From contig USEH01000008.1 in assembly GCA_900553675.1 (NCBI GenBank), positions 1 to 24,003 of the forward strand: a DNA stretch of 24,003 nucleotides. Reading direction: 5' to 3'. The notes beneath the pieces were generated by a model. That model was not told the origin of the DNA. It made no database searches and was given only the letters and a program-made list of their open reading frames with translations. Position numbers and translations under genes: made by a program. This stretch comes from an uncultured Ruminococcus sp. (GTDB lineage Bacteria; Bacillota; Clostridia; Oscillospirales; Ruminococcaceae). This document shows, one piece after another, positions 6,710-15,119 of this stretch; position 1 is the first letter of the stretch, and every line of letters starts with the position of its first letter.

Positions 6710-8194
6710 TTACCATATCATCTGCAAATCGTCTCCGGTTGCGCCGTCGGCGAACAGCTTTAGGTTGGAGGTTAAAACATCCAGATAGCTCTTGGGCTGA
6801 CTGAACGATGTAACGCCGTTGAGCTTGATAACAACCCTGTTCGAGCCGTCGTCGTAGAAATCAAGAGTATCTCCCCCACCCTTGGAACGTGCAAACTCGA
6901 TATGTGCAAGCAGCTTGGCGTCCTCTGCGGGGTCTTCAAGACAAAGCGCGTCTATCGGGCACTTTAATATGAACTGATAGAGGATCTTAAAGCTGTCAAC
7001 GTCAACCTCGCTGTCGTTCAGCGTTGCGCTAAGATTTCCTTCGTCAACGTCTCCGCTGATGTCAAAGTAATAATTCAGCTCTTCGCCGTTGTGAAGCTGG
7101 ATATCCATAAAGTCCAAAGCGTAGATGTAGTTAGAGGTCATCATGCTGGAAAGAATGTCTACCGGCATAAAGCTTGCCCACTTAACCTCGCCCGCCGAGA
7201 AGGTGTAAATGCAGTCGTTGCCCTCTAAATAGCCGTAGTAATATGCCGGCTCGTTGGTGGGATTTCCCTGCTCGTCGGTGACGTATGACTGAACATTGCC
7301 TATTTTAAATGTATAGGTCTGAAGCTCAGCGAAAAGGGTGACTGTGCAGAACGGGTCTGCAAGACCGTATTCCTCAAAATCAGCCTCGGTTGGGAAAGGC
7401 TTTACAGCAGAAGCTGCCGTAAGTCCCCAAAGACCATAGATGATATCGTTGGAGTTGGTAATATCAAGATATGCATAAACCGGACTAATCATAACCTGCG
7501 AGGATGCCATTGAAACCTCGTCGATAGCATAGTTTTTGGTATCGTCCTCAAAAACTATGTCGTAATCCAAGTCCTTGCGCTCCACCTTTAAAAGGTCGAT
7601 GGTCGGCGCGGTGTTGTCGCTGGTTATTTCCTCCTTGACTATAAGGCTGATAAAGCTTTCCTTTGAGTTGTAGAAGTATCTTGATGAGTTTGAAAGCACC
7701 ACGTAAACATCCTTGCTGTCTGCAAGCCTTACGTAAACGCTGTTGCCGTCCGGCGCGGTTATGCCATATAGGACGGTGTAGCTTGTGCCGTCCTTAAGGG
7801 TTACGGTGCAGCTGGCTTCCGACTTGCTGTCCTCCAAGCCGTATTTGGCAAGGTCGGAGGCGTTTTCCTCTGCCAGAGCCTGAGCGTTGATTTTGGTTAT
7901 GCAGTTGCCTGCCGCACCCATGGTGGTGGTGTTCTGCTTTAAGCCCTCAAGCTCGGTGATGGTAAAGCCCTTGGCATTCTGAGTGATGGTGTATTCCCCG
8001 CTTGCGTTGGTTATCTTCATCGAAGCCACTTCGTCGCGCTCGTGGGTGACTATCGGTATCGTCTGCGAATTGTTTGCGGCGGGATTGTCCTCCTTATCGG
8101 TCTTGGGCTGGGTTAAAACAAGCACAAGGGAGACAAGCGCTAAGCAGGCGACGAATATTCCTATAAATATCAGGGTTTTCGCTCGTGATTTCAT
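6710..8194 (-). CDS. DUF4340 membrane protein of a Gld-type ABC system
   Basis: The 494-residue protein has one N-terminal membrane helix (about residues 7-27), then a large extracytoplasmic region. That region contains DUF4340 features: VTHERDEVASMKITNASGEYTI, ALAEENASDLAKYGLEDS, and the duplicate EADFEEYGLADPFCTVTL. Two 'F/L..YGL.D....V.L' motifs indicate an internal duplication. Start ATG 8194 has AAGGAG 9 bases upstream and shares its A with the upstream gene's TAA (TAATG), so translation is probably coupled. The longer ORF begins with TTG at 8218 and lacks a site. In known clusters DUF4340 follows the GldG-like gene, as here. The substrate and role are unknown; it is presumably a periplasm-facing partner of the transporter. 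Confidence 0.85.
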   Translation of the reverse strand: MKSRAKTLIFIGIFVACLALVSLVLVLTQPKTDKEDNPAANNSQTIPIVTHERDEVASMKITNASGEYTITQNAKGFTITELEGLKQNTTTMGAAGNCITKINAQALAEENASDLAKYGLEDSKSEASCTVTLKDGTSYTVLYGITAPDGNSVYVRLADSKDVYVVLSNSSRYFYNSKESFISLIVKEEITSDNTAPTIDLLKVERKDLDYDIVFEDDTKNYAIDEVSMASSQVMISPVYAYLDITNSNDIIYGLWGLTAASAVKPFPTEADFEEYGLADPFCTVTLFAELQTYTFKIGNVQSYVTDEQGNPTNEPAYYYGYLEGNDCIYTFSAGEVKWASFMPVDILSSMMTSNYIYALDFMDIQLHNGEELNYYFDISGDVDEGNLSATLNDSEVDVDSFKILYQFILKCPIDALCLEDPAEDAKLLAHIEFARSKGGGDTLDFYDDGSNRVVIKLNGVTSFSQPKSYLDVLTSNLKLFADGATGDDLQMIW

Positions 8195-9774
8195 TATCTG
8201 TGTCTCCTTCTTATCCAAACAAAGGTACCCACTGCCAAAACCGCAATCGGGATGATTACCGCAAAGGTCAGGTTGAGCGAGTTTTTAAGGCTGTCGTTTA
8301 CCAACACGCCTGTTTGCTTAATCTTTTTGGGGACTATGGTAACTCCCTCGGTCTTGCCCGAAAGCTCGTTTATAAGGCTTAAGAAGAAGTCGCCGTTGTT
8401 GTACTGCGGCGCCGACATAACGTTGCTGTCAACTACCAAGTCAGAGCCTATAGCTATAACGTTTGTAAAGCTTGAAATATGGGTTTCCTGATTAAGAGCC
8501 TTGTATCTTCCCAATACGACTGAGCTGAACACTCCGCGCTCGGTTGCCATTTCCTCGTCGAATTCGTCCGTAAGGTACATATCCCACAGAACGGCATTTT
8601 TTGAGGACTGAACCAGCGCTTCACAGGTGTTGTATCCGTCGGTATCTCCAAAGCGCATGGATATCGCCCTTGAATTTGGTATTACCATCGAAAGTCCGGG
8701 GTTGCCGATATCCTTGCGGTAGTTTTCCGAGGCAAGGGTCTGGAAGGTAAAGTTTTGCACGCTTGTGTAGTAGTCGGTGTTTGTTTCGTATATTACCTTT
8801 GGCTCGACGGTTATGCCGTAGCGGTAAAGCAAAGCGTCTAAATTCGGGGTCTTGCCCTGCTCTGGCGAGGCAACATATATAATGTCTCTGCCCAGCTTGC
8901 CGCCGTTTGTCAGCCAGTTGGTTATCTTTTCGGTTTCGGCTTCGGTGTAGTCAACCTTTGGCGCGGGGATGATAAGGATATCCACATCCTCCGGAATCTC
9001 GTCTCTCTGGATGTTCATAGAAGTGATGATATATCCGTTCTTGTCCAGAAGATTTGTAAGACCCGAAACGTCAGATTCGTTGCCGCCAGGGAAGCTTAAG
9101 GTACAAACGGTTATGGGGTTGGCGTCGGTAACAGCCATAATCGCGCCGGTCAGCGCCTGCTCTGCGTTTGAGGAGGTTATTAAGCTCTGACTGTTGAACA
9201 GCTGATGTGTATAAAGTCCGCCCGCCTGCTGCTTATAGTTTGCAAGATAAGGCTCGTATTCCTCCGGCACGGATATAATATCCGCCAAGGTTACAACCTT
9301 AACCCTTGTATGGGTGGAATCCGCAAGCTCGACAATTATATCGCAGCTGCCGAGATTTTGCGAGTAGTTTGAAACAAAGTCGGGGTTTGAAAGCAGATCC
9401 TTATATCTCACCGTTATGTTGGGGTTGTACTGAGCATAGCTTGAAAGCAGCTCGGAACACTGATTTGTATAGTCGCTTATGCCACGGAAGCTGTCCTCGG
9501 TTGCCATAACGGTTATGTCTACAGGGACTTCTATTCCGAAGATGTAGTTTTTAGTCTCCTCCGAAACGGTGTAAATACTGTTTCCGGTGAGGTCGAGGGT
9601 TATGGGAAAGCGGTCAAACAGCATGGTAACAACAACGTTTACAAGAACCACCGCCGCTATAAACAAAATAACCAAGCCCGTCGCAAGCGAGCCGTATTTT
9701 AAATGACGCTTGTTTATCTGCTGCCGCTCCTTCTTTTCCTTGTTGGCGGCACTTGAAAATCCTTTTATATTCAT
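8194..9774 (-). CDS. GldG-like membrane protein of ABC system
   Basis: The 526-residue protein has an N-terminal helix (about residues 29-52), an extracytoplasmic middle and a C-terminal helix (about 501-521) ending RRRHR. The ITLDLTGNSIYTVSEETKNYI block and a later segment with DVDILIIPAPKVDYTEAE and ITNWLTNGGKL are typical of the GldG / ABC-type uncharacterised transport family (IFT52-like domain). Flavobacterial GldG works with GldA and GldF in gliding. In Clostridia the homologues are a non-gliding transporter of unknown cargo. Start ATG 9774 follows AGGAGGGA. Gene order ATPase, permease, GldG, DUF4340 is complete, and the spacing to the permease is 20 bases. Confidence 0.88.
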   Translation of the reverse strand: MNIKGFSSAANKEKKERQQINKRHLKYGSLATGLVILFIAAVVLVNVVVTMLFDRFPITLDLTGNSIYTVSEETKNYIFGIEVPVDITVMATEDSFRGISDYTNQCSELLSSYAQYNPNITVRYKDLLSNPDFVSNYSQNLGSCDIIVELADSTHTRVKVVTLADIISVPEEYEPYLANYKQQAGGLYTHQLFNSQSLITSSNAEQALTGAIMAVTDANPITVCTLSFPGGNESDVSGLTNLLDKNGYIITSMNIQRDEIPEDVDILIIPAPKVDYTEAETEKITNWLTNGGKLGRDIIYVASPEQGKTPNLDALLYRYGITVEPKVIYETNTDYYTSVQNFTFQTLASENYRKDIGNPGLSMVIPNSRAISMRFGDTDGYNTCEALVQSSKNAVLWDMYLTDEFDEEMATERGVFSSVVLGRYKALNQETHISSFTNVIAIGSDLVVDSNVMSAPQYNNGDFFLSLINELSGKTEGVTIVPKKIKQTGVLVNDSLKNSLNLTFAVIIPIAVLAVGTFVWIRRRHR

Positions 9775-9794
9775 TTAAGTATCCCTCCTGACCG

Positions 9795-10523
9795 TCAATT
9801 CCAGCGGCGTCTTTCCAAAACTCTTACAGTTAAGAACAGGAATATAACCGTCCAGCTGATAAAGAAGAGAACGTTGGAAAAGTCAAATCTGCCGTAGGTG
9901 AATGTATAGTATCTGTCGGCAAAGGAAAGCTCCTGGAATATCTTTGCAATCCAGTCAACAGGGATGATTGCCGCAATGGAGGATATCAGGTAAAGCGCGC
10001 ACATGGTTACAAAGCTTCCGACTGCCGCAATAACCTGATTTTCTGTCAGAGAAGAGACGAACACGCCAACGGCTATGAACGCCGAGCCGACTAAAAGCAG
10101 TCCGACTATGTTTCCTAAAACCTCAAGCCATGCAACCGGCGCAAAGATGCTTAAAACAATGGCATAAACAAGGGTCATGCCAACGCCTAAAACGTATATA
10201 AGCAGCGAAGCTAAAAACTTGCCCATAACCAGCGAGGTAAGGCTTATGGGAGATGTTAAAAGAAGCTGATCGGTCTTGTTTCGCTTGTCCTCCGAAAGGG
10301 TTCTCATCGTAAGTATAGGTATAAGCACCAAAAGAACAATGAACAGAACCGAAAACATGCTTGACATATCGGTGGTAAGGTACAAAAGACCGTCCTGCGG
10401 GTTCTGCGTTACAGAGGTTATTCCGAAAAGTATGCCGGATGAAGCGAAGAACGCTGCCAAAAAGATATATCCAATCAAAGAATTGAAATAAGCGTTTACC
10501 TCACGCTTGAATACTGCGCCCAT
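9795..10523 (-). CDS. ABC-2 type permease, GldF-like
   Basis: The 242-residue integral membrane protein has about six hydrophobic helices and the ABC-2 layout. A first helix near residues 15-35 is followed by TMRTLSEDKRNKTDQLLLTSPISLTSLVMGKFLA, the conserved 'EE/EDKRNGT-E-LL-S-P' cytoplasmic coupling stretch of GldF/NosY-like permeases. It would pair with the ATPase encoded 2 bases upstream and form the channel of the complex. Start ATG 10523 is preceded by GAGGAGG, which overlaps the end of the ATPase gene, so translational coupling is likely. Substrate is unknown. Confidence 0.9.
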   Translation of the reverse strand: MGAVFKREVNAYFNSLIGYIFLAAFFASSGILFGITSVTQNPQDGLLYLTTDMSSMFSVLFIVLLVLIPILTMRTLSEDKRNKTDQLLLTSPISLTSLVMGKFLASLLIYVLGVGMTLVYAIVLSIFAPVAWLEVLGNIVGLLLVGSAFIAVGVFVSSLTENQVIAAVGSFVTMCALYLISSIAAIIPVDWIAKIFQELSFADRYYTFTYGRFDFSNVLFFISWTVIFLFLTVRVLERRRWN

Positions 10524-10525
10524 CT

Positions 10526-11515
10526 TTAAGCCTCCTCGTGATTTTCAAGGTCTTTTGCCTTGTCGTTGATGAACTTGTCAACGCTTTCGCCCATTGTAAG
10601 CCGCAGGAAAATGTCCTCGAGGCTTAGCTCACTCGACCTAAGACCCATTATATACCAGTTTCGCGCCATAAGACGCCTGTTAAGCTCACGCCGGATGTCG
10701 GTGCCTTCAACGGCTTCAATGTTGTATTCCCAAACGCCCTTTTCACGCTGCATGTCCGCCAGAACGGTTACAACGCCCGGAATCGCGCTAACAACCTTGA
10801 TAACCTCCTCACGCGGACCGTCAATTCGTGCAATAAGCTTGTGGTCGGCGGTGAGAGTGTTTGAAAGATTGTCGGCAGTGTCGTCGGCGACGATTTTGCC
10901 CTGATTTATAACAACAATTCGGTCGCAGACAGCCTGAACCTCGGTTAAAATGTGCGATGAAAGAATAACCGTGTGGTTTTTGCCAAGCTTTCTTATAAGA
11001 GTTCTTATCTCAATTATCTGCTTGGGGTCAAGTCCGACTGTAGGCTCGTCTAAAATCAGAACGTTAGGGTTTCCCACCAGCGCCTGAGCCAATCCCACAC
11101 GCTGCTTGTATCCCTTTGAAAGATTTTTGATTATGCGGTTGTAAACGTTGTCTATCTTAACAAGCTCGCAAATCTCCTTTAAATGAGTGTTTCTGGGAAG
11201 CTTGCAGCCCTTAAGCTCGTAGACAAAGTAAAGGTACTCCTTAACCGTCATATCAAGGTATAAAGGAGGAAATTCCGGCAGATAGCCAATTTCCTTCTTT
11301 GCAGCGATTGGGTCTTCCAATATTTCCTTTCCGTTGATGTAAGCTTCGCCGCTTGTCGAGCTTAAATATCCGGTAAGGATATTCATTGTAGTGGACTTGC
11401 CCGCACCGTTGGGACCCAGAAAGCCCAGTATCTCGCCGTCGTTGGCTTTAAAGCTTATGTTGTCCACGGCTTTTTTGTCGCCGTAAGACTTAGAAAGGTT
11501 TTTTACTTCTATCAT
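10526..11515 (-). CDS. ABC transporter ATPase, GldA-like
   Basis: This 329-residue nucleotide-binding subunit has Walker A GPNGAGKST (residues 34-42), the signature LSKGYKQ (132-138), Walker B VLILDE (152-157) and a switch His in SSHILTEV. The Q-loop region reads YLPEFPPLYLDMTVKEYL, with Glu in place of Gln, as in GldA-type ATPases. A C-terminal extension of about 100 residues follows, as is usual in that family. I chose ATG 11515 (MIEVKNLSKSYGD), 8 bases after AAAGGA. The ATG at 11524 sits directly against the binding site. It is the first gene of the four-gene operon and energises the permease and GldG-like protein. No strong promoter consensus is visible in 11516-11580. Confidence 0.93.
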   Translation of the reverse strand: MIEVKNLSKSYGDKKAVDNISFKANDGEILGFLGPNGAGKSTTMNILTGYLSSTSGEAYINGKEILEDPIAAKKEIGYLPEFPPLYLDMTVKEYLYFVYELKGCKLPRNTHLKEICELVKIDNVYNRIIKNLSKGYKQRVGLAQALVGNPNVLILDEPTVGLDPKQIIEIRTLIRKLGKNHTVILSSHILTEVQAVCDRIVVINQGKIVADDTADNLSNTLTADHKLIARIDGPREEVIKVVSAIPGVVTVLADMQREKGVWEYNIEAVEGTDIRRELNRRLMARNWYIMGLRSSELSLEDIFLRLTMGESVDKFINDKAKDLENHEEA

Positions 11516-11579
11516 CAGCCTCATCCTTTCCTATTTTGTTGGCAAATTTCAAAAGAATATCAATGTCAGCCTATAACTA

Positions 11580-11790
11580 TCCTTCAAGGACAAAAAACTA
11601 AAAGCTTTCGATCCAGCCTTTCTCGAAAGGCTGGCAGGGTCTTGGGGCGGTGCCCCAAGTCGCGCTCCGCAGAGCGCGAAATCCCCAGCGCAAGCGAAAC
11701 GCAGGACGGGGAGTAAAAACAGTCCGGTGGACTGTTTTTACGTGGGGAGACCCTCGTCGGGGGTCTCCCTATGGGCGCGCGGAGCGCGTC
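11580..11790. repeat. array of seven short perfect hairpins in an intergenic region
   Basis: The gap 11516-11909 holds no credible gene. It contains successive perfect inverted repeats. TCCTT/AAGGA is at 11580-11590, a 9-bp stem with ctcg loop at 11613-11634, and an 8-bp stem with ggt loop at 11641-11659. A 7-bp stem with cgca loop is at 11661-11678, and a 12-bp stem with ggt loop at 11714-11740. A 9-bp stem is at 11745-11769 and CGCGC-gga-GCGCG at 11776-11788. The 69-codon ORF across it is a by-product of the repeat. The remaining 11791-11909 is AT-richer and shows only a small dyad near the gltX side. Similar GC-rich hairpin clusters are, to my knowledge, dispersed in Oscillospiraceae genomes. 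Confidence 0.75.
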
Positions 11791-11909
11791 CATCCCTGCA
11801 CTCAGTAATAGTCCAAACCAAGCCCCGATATATAGTCTTTGTCACAATCCGACATCAATAATATCACACCAATGTGTAATCAATATGAAATCCCGCAAAA
11901 ACCGCCTGA

Positions 11910-13370
11910 TTAATTTGCGCGATTCTTAAGCATTTCAATCGACCGCTTCATCCTTGCAATAGTGTCATCCTTGCCAATTATCTCGGCAATCTCAAACGCT
12001 CCGCCGGGAGTGAACTGCTTGCCGCTTATCGCAACTCTCACGGGCCAAAGAACGTATCCGTTCTTAACTCCCATGTCTGCAATCAGCTTGAACAGCGCGT
12101 CGTGCAAAACGTCGAATCTCCAGTCCTCAATTGCCTCCATTACCGGCAGAGAACGTGTGAGAGCGTCGAGCGCGGTGTCGCAGTTGGTCTTCATCTTCTT
12201 GTTTTCGTATAAAGCCAGATCGTAGTTTGGCATTTCGTCGATAAAATCTACCTGCTCGGGGATGTCTGTAAACACCTCGGTGCGGTTCTGTAAAAGGGCG
12301 GATATCTTGGAAAGGTCAACGTCCTCACGCTTTACGCTCTCGCGGATGTAGGGTGTGGCGTACTCCAAAAACTTTTCGGGAGTCAGCATTCTGATGTATT
12401 CGCCGTTGATTGCGCGCAGCTTGAGCGGGTCGAAGATGGAGGGCGACTTTGAAAGACCCTCGATGTCAAACTCTTGCTTAAGCTCTTCAAGCGAGTAGAT
12501 TTCGCGCTCGCCCTTGGGAGCCCATCCCAAAAGCGCAATGTAGTTGATGATAGCTTCGCTTAAATATCCCTTTGCCACAAGATCCTCAAACGAAGCATCG
12601 CCGTTTCTCTTGGAAAGCTTTGCGTGCTTGTCCTTCATTATCGGGGAAACGTGAATGTATTTCGGGATGTCCCAGCCGAAAGCCTCGTACAAAAGATTGT
12701 ACTTGGGCGCAGAGGCGAGATATTCGTTTCCTCTTACAACGTGGGTTATTCCCATCAGATGGTCGTCTACAACGTTTGCAAAGTTGTAGGTGGGCATGCC
12801 GTCTGCCTTTAATAGAATCTGGTCGTCAAGGGTAGAATTTTCAACCGTGATATCTCCGAAAAGCTCGTCGTGGAAGGTGGTTGTGCCTTCAAGCGGAATC
12901 TTCTGGCGGATAACATAGGGTACGCCCTCGGCAAGCTTGGCTTCAACTTCCTCCTTGGAAAGATTGCGGCAGTGCCTGTCATACATCGGGCTTACGCCTG
13001 AAGCCTCCTGAACAGCCTTAAGCTCGGCAAGGCGATCCTTGTCGCAAAAGCAATAGTAAGCCGCGCCCTTTTCGACAAGCTCTATGGCATACTTTTTAAA
13101 GATTCCCATGCGCTCCGACTGGATGTATGGGCCTACAGGTCCGCCGATGTCCGGTCCCTCGTCCCAGTTTAAGCCTACTGTTTTCAGGGTGCGATAGATT
13201 ATGTCGGTTGCCCCTTCAACGTATCTTTCCTGGTCGGTATCCTCGATTCTTAAAATAAACTTTCCGCCCTCTTTTTTCGCGATGAGGTAGGTGTAAAGCG
13301 CGGTTCTTAAGTTTCCGATGTGCATATAGCCGGTCGGGCTGGGTGCAAATCTTGTTCTTACTTCACTCAT
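11910..13370 (-). CDS. gltX: glutamyl-tRNA synthetase
   Basis: The 486-residue class I aminoacyl-tRNA synthetase charges tRNA-Glu with glutamate using ATP. In organisms lacking glutaminyl-tRNA synthetase it also charges tRNA-Gln. The HIGH-type motif is PTGYMHIGN (residues 12-20), and the KMSKS-type loop is KLSKR at 251-255. The zinc-like cysteine cluster is partly present (YCFC...YDRHC). Length is normal. Start ATG 13370 overlaps the end of ribF by 8 bases (ATGAGTGA), so it is translated as the last gene of the rimP-infB operon. No clear intrinsic terminator follows in the next 100 bases. Finding gltX directly after ribF is less usual than rpsO. Confidence 0.97.
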   Translation of the reverse strand: MSEVRTRFAPSPTGYMHIGNLRTALYTYLIAKKEGGKFILRIEDTDQERYVEGATDIIYRTLKTVGLNWDEGPDIGGPVGPYIQSERMGIFKKYAIELVEKGAAYYCFCDKDRLAELKAVQEASGVSPMYDRHCRNLSKEEVEAKLAEGVPYVIRQKIPLEGTTTFHDELFGDITVENSTLDDQILLKADGMPTYNFANVVDDHLMGITHVVRGNEYLASAPKYNLLYEAFGWDIPKYIHVSPIMKDKHAKLSKRNGDASFEDLVAKGYLSEAIINYIALLGWAPKGEREIYSLEELKQEFDIEGLSKSPSIFDPLKLRAINGEYIRMLTPEKFLEYATPYIRESVKREDVDLSKISALLQNRTEVFTDIPEQVDFIDEMPNYDLALYENKKMKTNCDTALDALTRSLPVMEAIEDWRFDVLHDALFKLIADMGVKNGYVLWPVRVAISGKQFTPGGAFEIAEIIGKDDTIARMKRSIEMLKNRAN

Positions 13371-14238
13371 TACTCTCTTCCTTTCTTCTTTCTATATCGC
13401 CCTTGATAGTCTCTATCAGAGCGGCAGCGTCGGAGAATTTTTTCTCCTCGCGGTAAAATTTGTTGAATAATATACTAACGGTATTGCTATAAACATCTCC
13501 ATCAAAGTCAATTATATGGGTTTCTATGCCGATTTCACCCGACTCATAGAATGTAGGTCTTACCCCGACATTCGTCACGCCCATGTATCTCTTTCCGCCG
13601 ATGATAACGTCGCTGGAATATACCCCGCCCGGCGGCAGGATTTTTTGACCGTCAAAGGAGGTGTTTATAGTTCTTATGCCCATTTTTCTTCCCCTTGCGT
13701 CGCCGTGTAAAACGGTTCCTTTAAGGAAGTATTTGTAGCCTAAAAGGCGGTTTGCTGCCTTTATGTCGCCCTGCTCCAAAAGCTTTCTTATGCGGGTGGT
13801 GGAGACAATTTCGCCGTCATATGTGACAGTCGGCACAACTTCAAGCTCTATTCCCTCGTGCGCTAAAAGCCCGCGCAGAATATCGCAGTCGCCCAAGGCG
13901 TCTTTGCCGAAGCGGAAATTCTCACCGCAGATCACCTTGTCCGCGCCAAGCTGGTTTATTATAACCTTTTGAACAAACTCAGCGGGACTAAAGTCCCTGA
14001 CCTCGGCGAACGGCGCAAATATTACCTCGTCCGCACCAAGAGACAAAAGCTTTTGTTCCTTTTCGCTGTCGTTAAGGATCAGTCTGCGCTCGCCCTTGGT
14101 TTTAAGCTCTGCCGAGCGGAAGGTGTATACGGTTTTAATGTCCGCCCCGCTCTTGCAAAGCGCGCGGCATGCGGCAGCGTGACCTAAGTGTACGCCGTCA
14201 AACAGACCCAGCAGCACCGCTCTAAATTGCGTTTTCAT
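13363..14238 (-). CDS. ribF: bifunctional riboflavin kinase / FAD synthetase
   Basis: The 291-residue enzyme makes FMN from riboflavin and then FAD. The N-terminal nucleotidyltransferase domain shows [11 protein letters not shown] and later [16 protein letters not shown] and [14 protein letters not shown]. The C-terminal kinase domain (from about residue 170) has [33 protein letters not shown] and [14 protein letters not shown]. The usual PTAN ligand motif reads RTIN here (189-192): Thr and Asn are kept, but Pro and Ala are replaced. Start ATG 14238 follows GGAAG by 8 bases. A longer TTG start at 14253 is less likely. It begins 2 bases after the truB stop and overlaps gltX by 8 bases. Confidence 0.95.
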   Translation of the reverse strand: MKTQFRAVLLGLFDGVHLGHAAACRALCKSGADIKTVYTFRSAELKTKGERRLILNDSEKEQKLLSLGADEVIFAPFAEVRDFSPAEFVQKVIINQLGADKVICGENFRFGKDALGDCDILRGLLAHEGIELEVVPTVTYDGEIVSTTRIRKLLEQGDIKAANRLLGYKYFLKGTVLHGDARGRKMGIRTINTSFDGQKILPPGGVYSSDVIIGGKRYMGVTNVGVRPTFYESGEIGIETHIIDFDGDVYSNTVSILFNKFYREEKKFSDAAALIETIKGDIERRKEESNE

Positions 14239-14240
14239 AA

Positions 14241-15119
14241 TCAATTCTTCCAAAAATTTTTGTATATAACCATTTCAGCGTTCTCCACTTTGCAAAGCCC
14301 CAGAAATTCGCCGCCGTAAACGCGGTAGATTCCCGCTTCACTCGCCCCTTTTACCCTTGCAGGGTCGAGCCTTACTCCGTTTTTATACATAACCGTCTGC
14401 TTTTCGCTCAATATAAGCTTTGGATAACATTCAAACAGACTGTCCGGCGGGATGATTCGTGCTTCGATATCCTCGCAAGCCTGTATCTCGTCAAGAGTCA
14501 TGCAGTCGGCAAGCTTAAAGCCCTGAGACGATGTGCGAACCAAGCTTGTCATAACGGCAAAGGTTCCCAAAGCCCTGCCCAGATCGTCGACAATCGAGCG
14601 TATGTATGTCCCCTTTGAGCAGGATATACTAAGAGTACCCTCGCCCGCTTCCTCATCAAAATCACTCAGGGTGATGGAGTAGATTTCCACCGTGCGGGGC
14701 GTTCTTTCAACCTCTATTCCCTGCCTTGCAAGGTCGTAAAGCCTTCTGCCGTTCACCGAGACTGCCGAATACATTGGCGGAAGCTGACTGATACTGCCCT
14801 TAAATCCTTCAAGCGTGGCATCAATCTCCTGCCTTGTCGCCCTTTTGTCGCTTGTTTCGGTGACTGTCCCTGTAATGTCAAGGGTGTCGGTGGCTTTTCC
14901 GAGAGCAAAGCCCGCCCTGTAGCTCTTTTCGTTTTCGGGCAGGATGTCGCTTGCCTTGGTCGCCGTTCCCACCAGAACCGGCAAAACTCCGGTTGCCATG
15001 GGGTCGAGCGTTCCGGTGTGACCCAAACGCCTTTCGTGAAGGATTCCCCTAAGCTTGGCTATAACGTCGAATGATGTAAAATCCGCCGGCTTGTTTACAA
15101 GCAGAACTCCGGATTTCAT
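14241..15119 (-). CDS. truB: tRNA pseudouridine-55 synthase
   Basis: The 292-residue TruB isomerises uridine 55 in the T-loop of tRNAs. The catalytic Asp39 lies in GHTGTLDPMATGVLPV. Other family blocks are GVLLVNKPADFTSFDV at the N-terminus, QLPPMYSAVSVNGRRLYDLAR and CSKGTYIRSIVDDLG. A PUA-like C-terminal part (residues about 240-292) is present but short. Start ATG 15119 overlaps the nrnA stop as ATGA. It sits in its classical place between rbfA/nrnA and ribF. Confidence 0.97.
   Translation of the reverse strand: MKSGVLLVNKPADFTSFDVIAKLRGILHERRLGHTGTLDPMATGVLPVLVGTATKASDILPENEKSYRAGFALGKATDTLDITGTVTETSDKRATRQEIDATLEGFKGSISQLPPMYSAVSVNGRRLYDLARQGIEVERTPRTVEIYSITLSDFDEEAGEGTLSISCSKGTYIRSIVDDLGRALGTFAVMTSLVRTSSQGFKLADCMTLDEIQACEDIEARIIPPDSLFECYPKLILSEKQTVMYKNGVRLDPARVKGASEAGIYRVYGGEFLGLCKVENAEMVIYKNFWKN

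Noticed and set aside
11584..11793. 69-codon leftward ORF across the hairpin array
   Set aside because: Composition follows the inverted repeats, there is no ribosome binding site, and no domain is visible. It is an open frame through a structured non-coding repeat.
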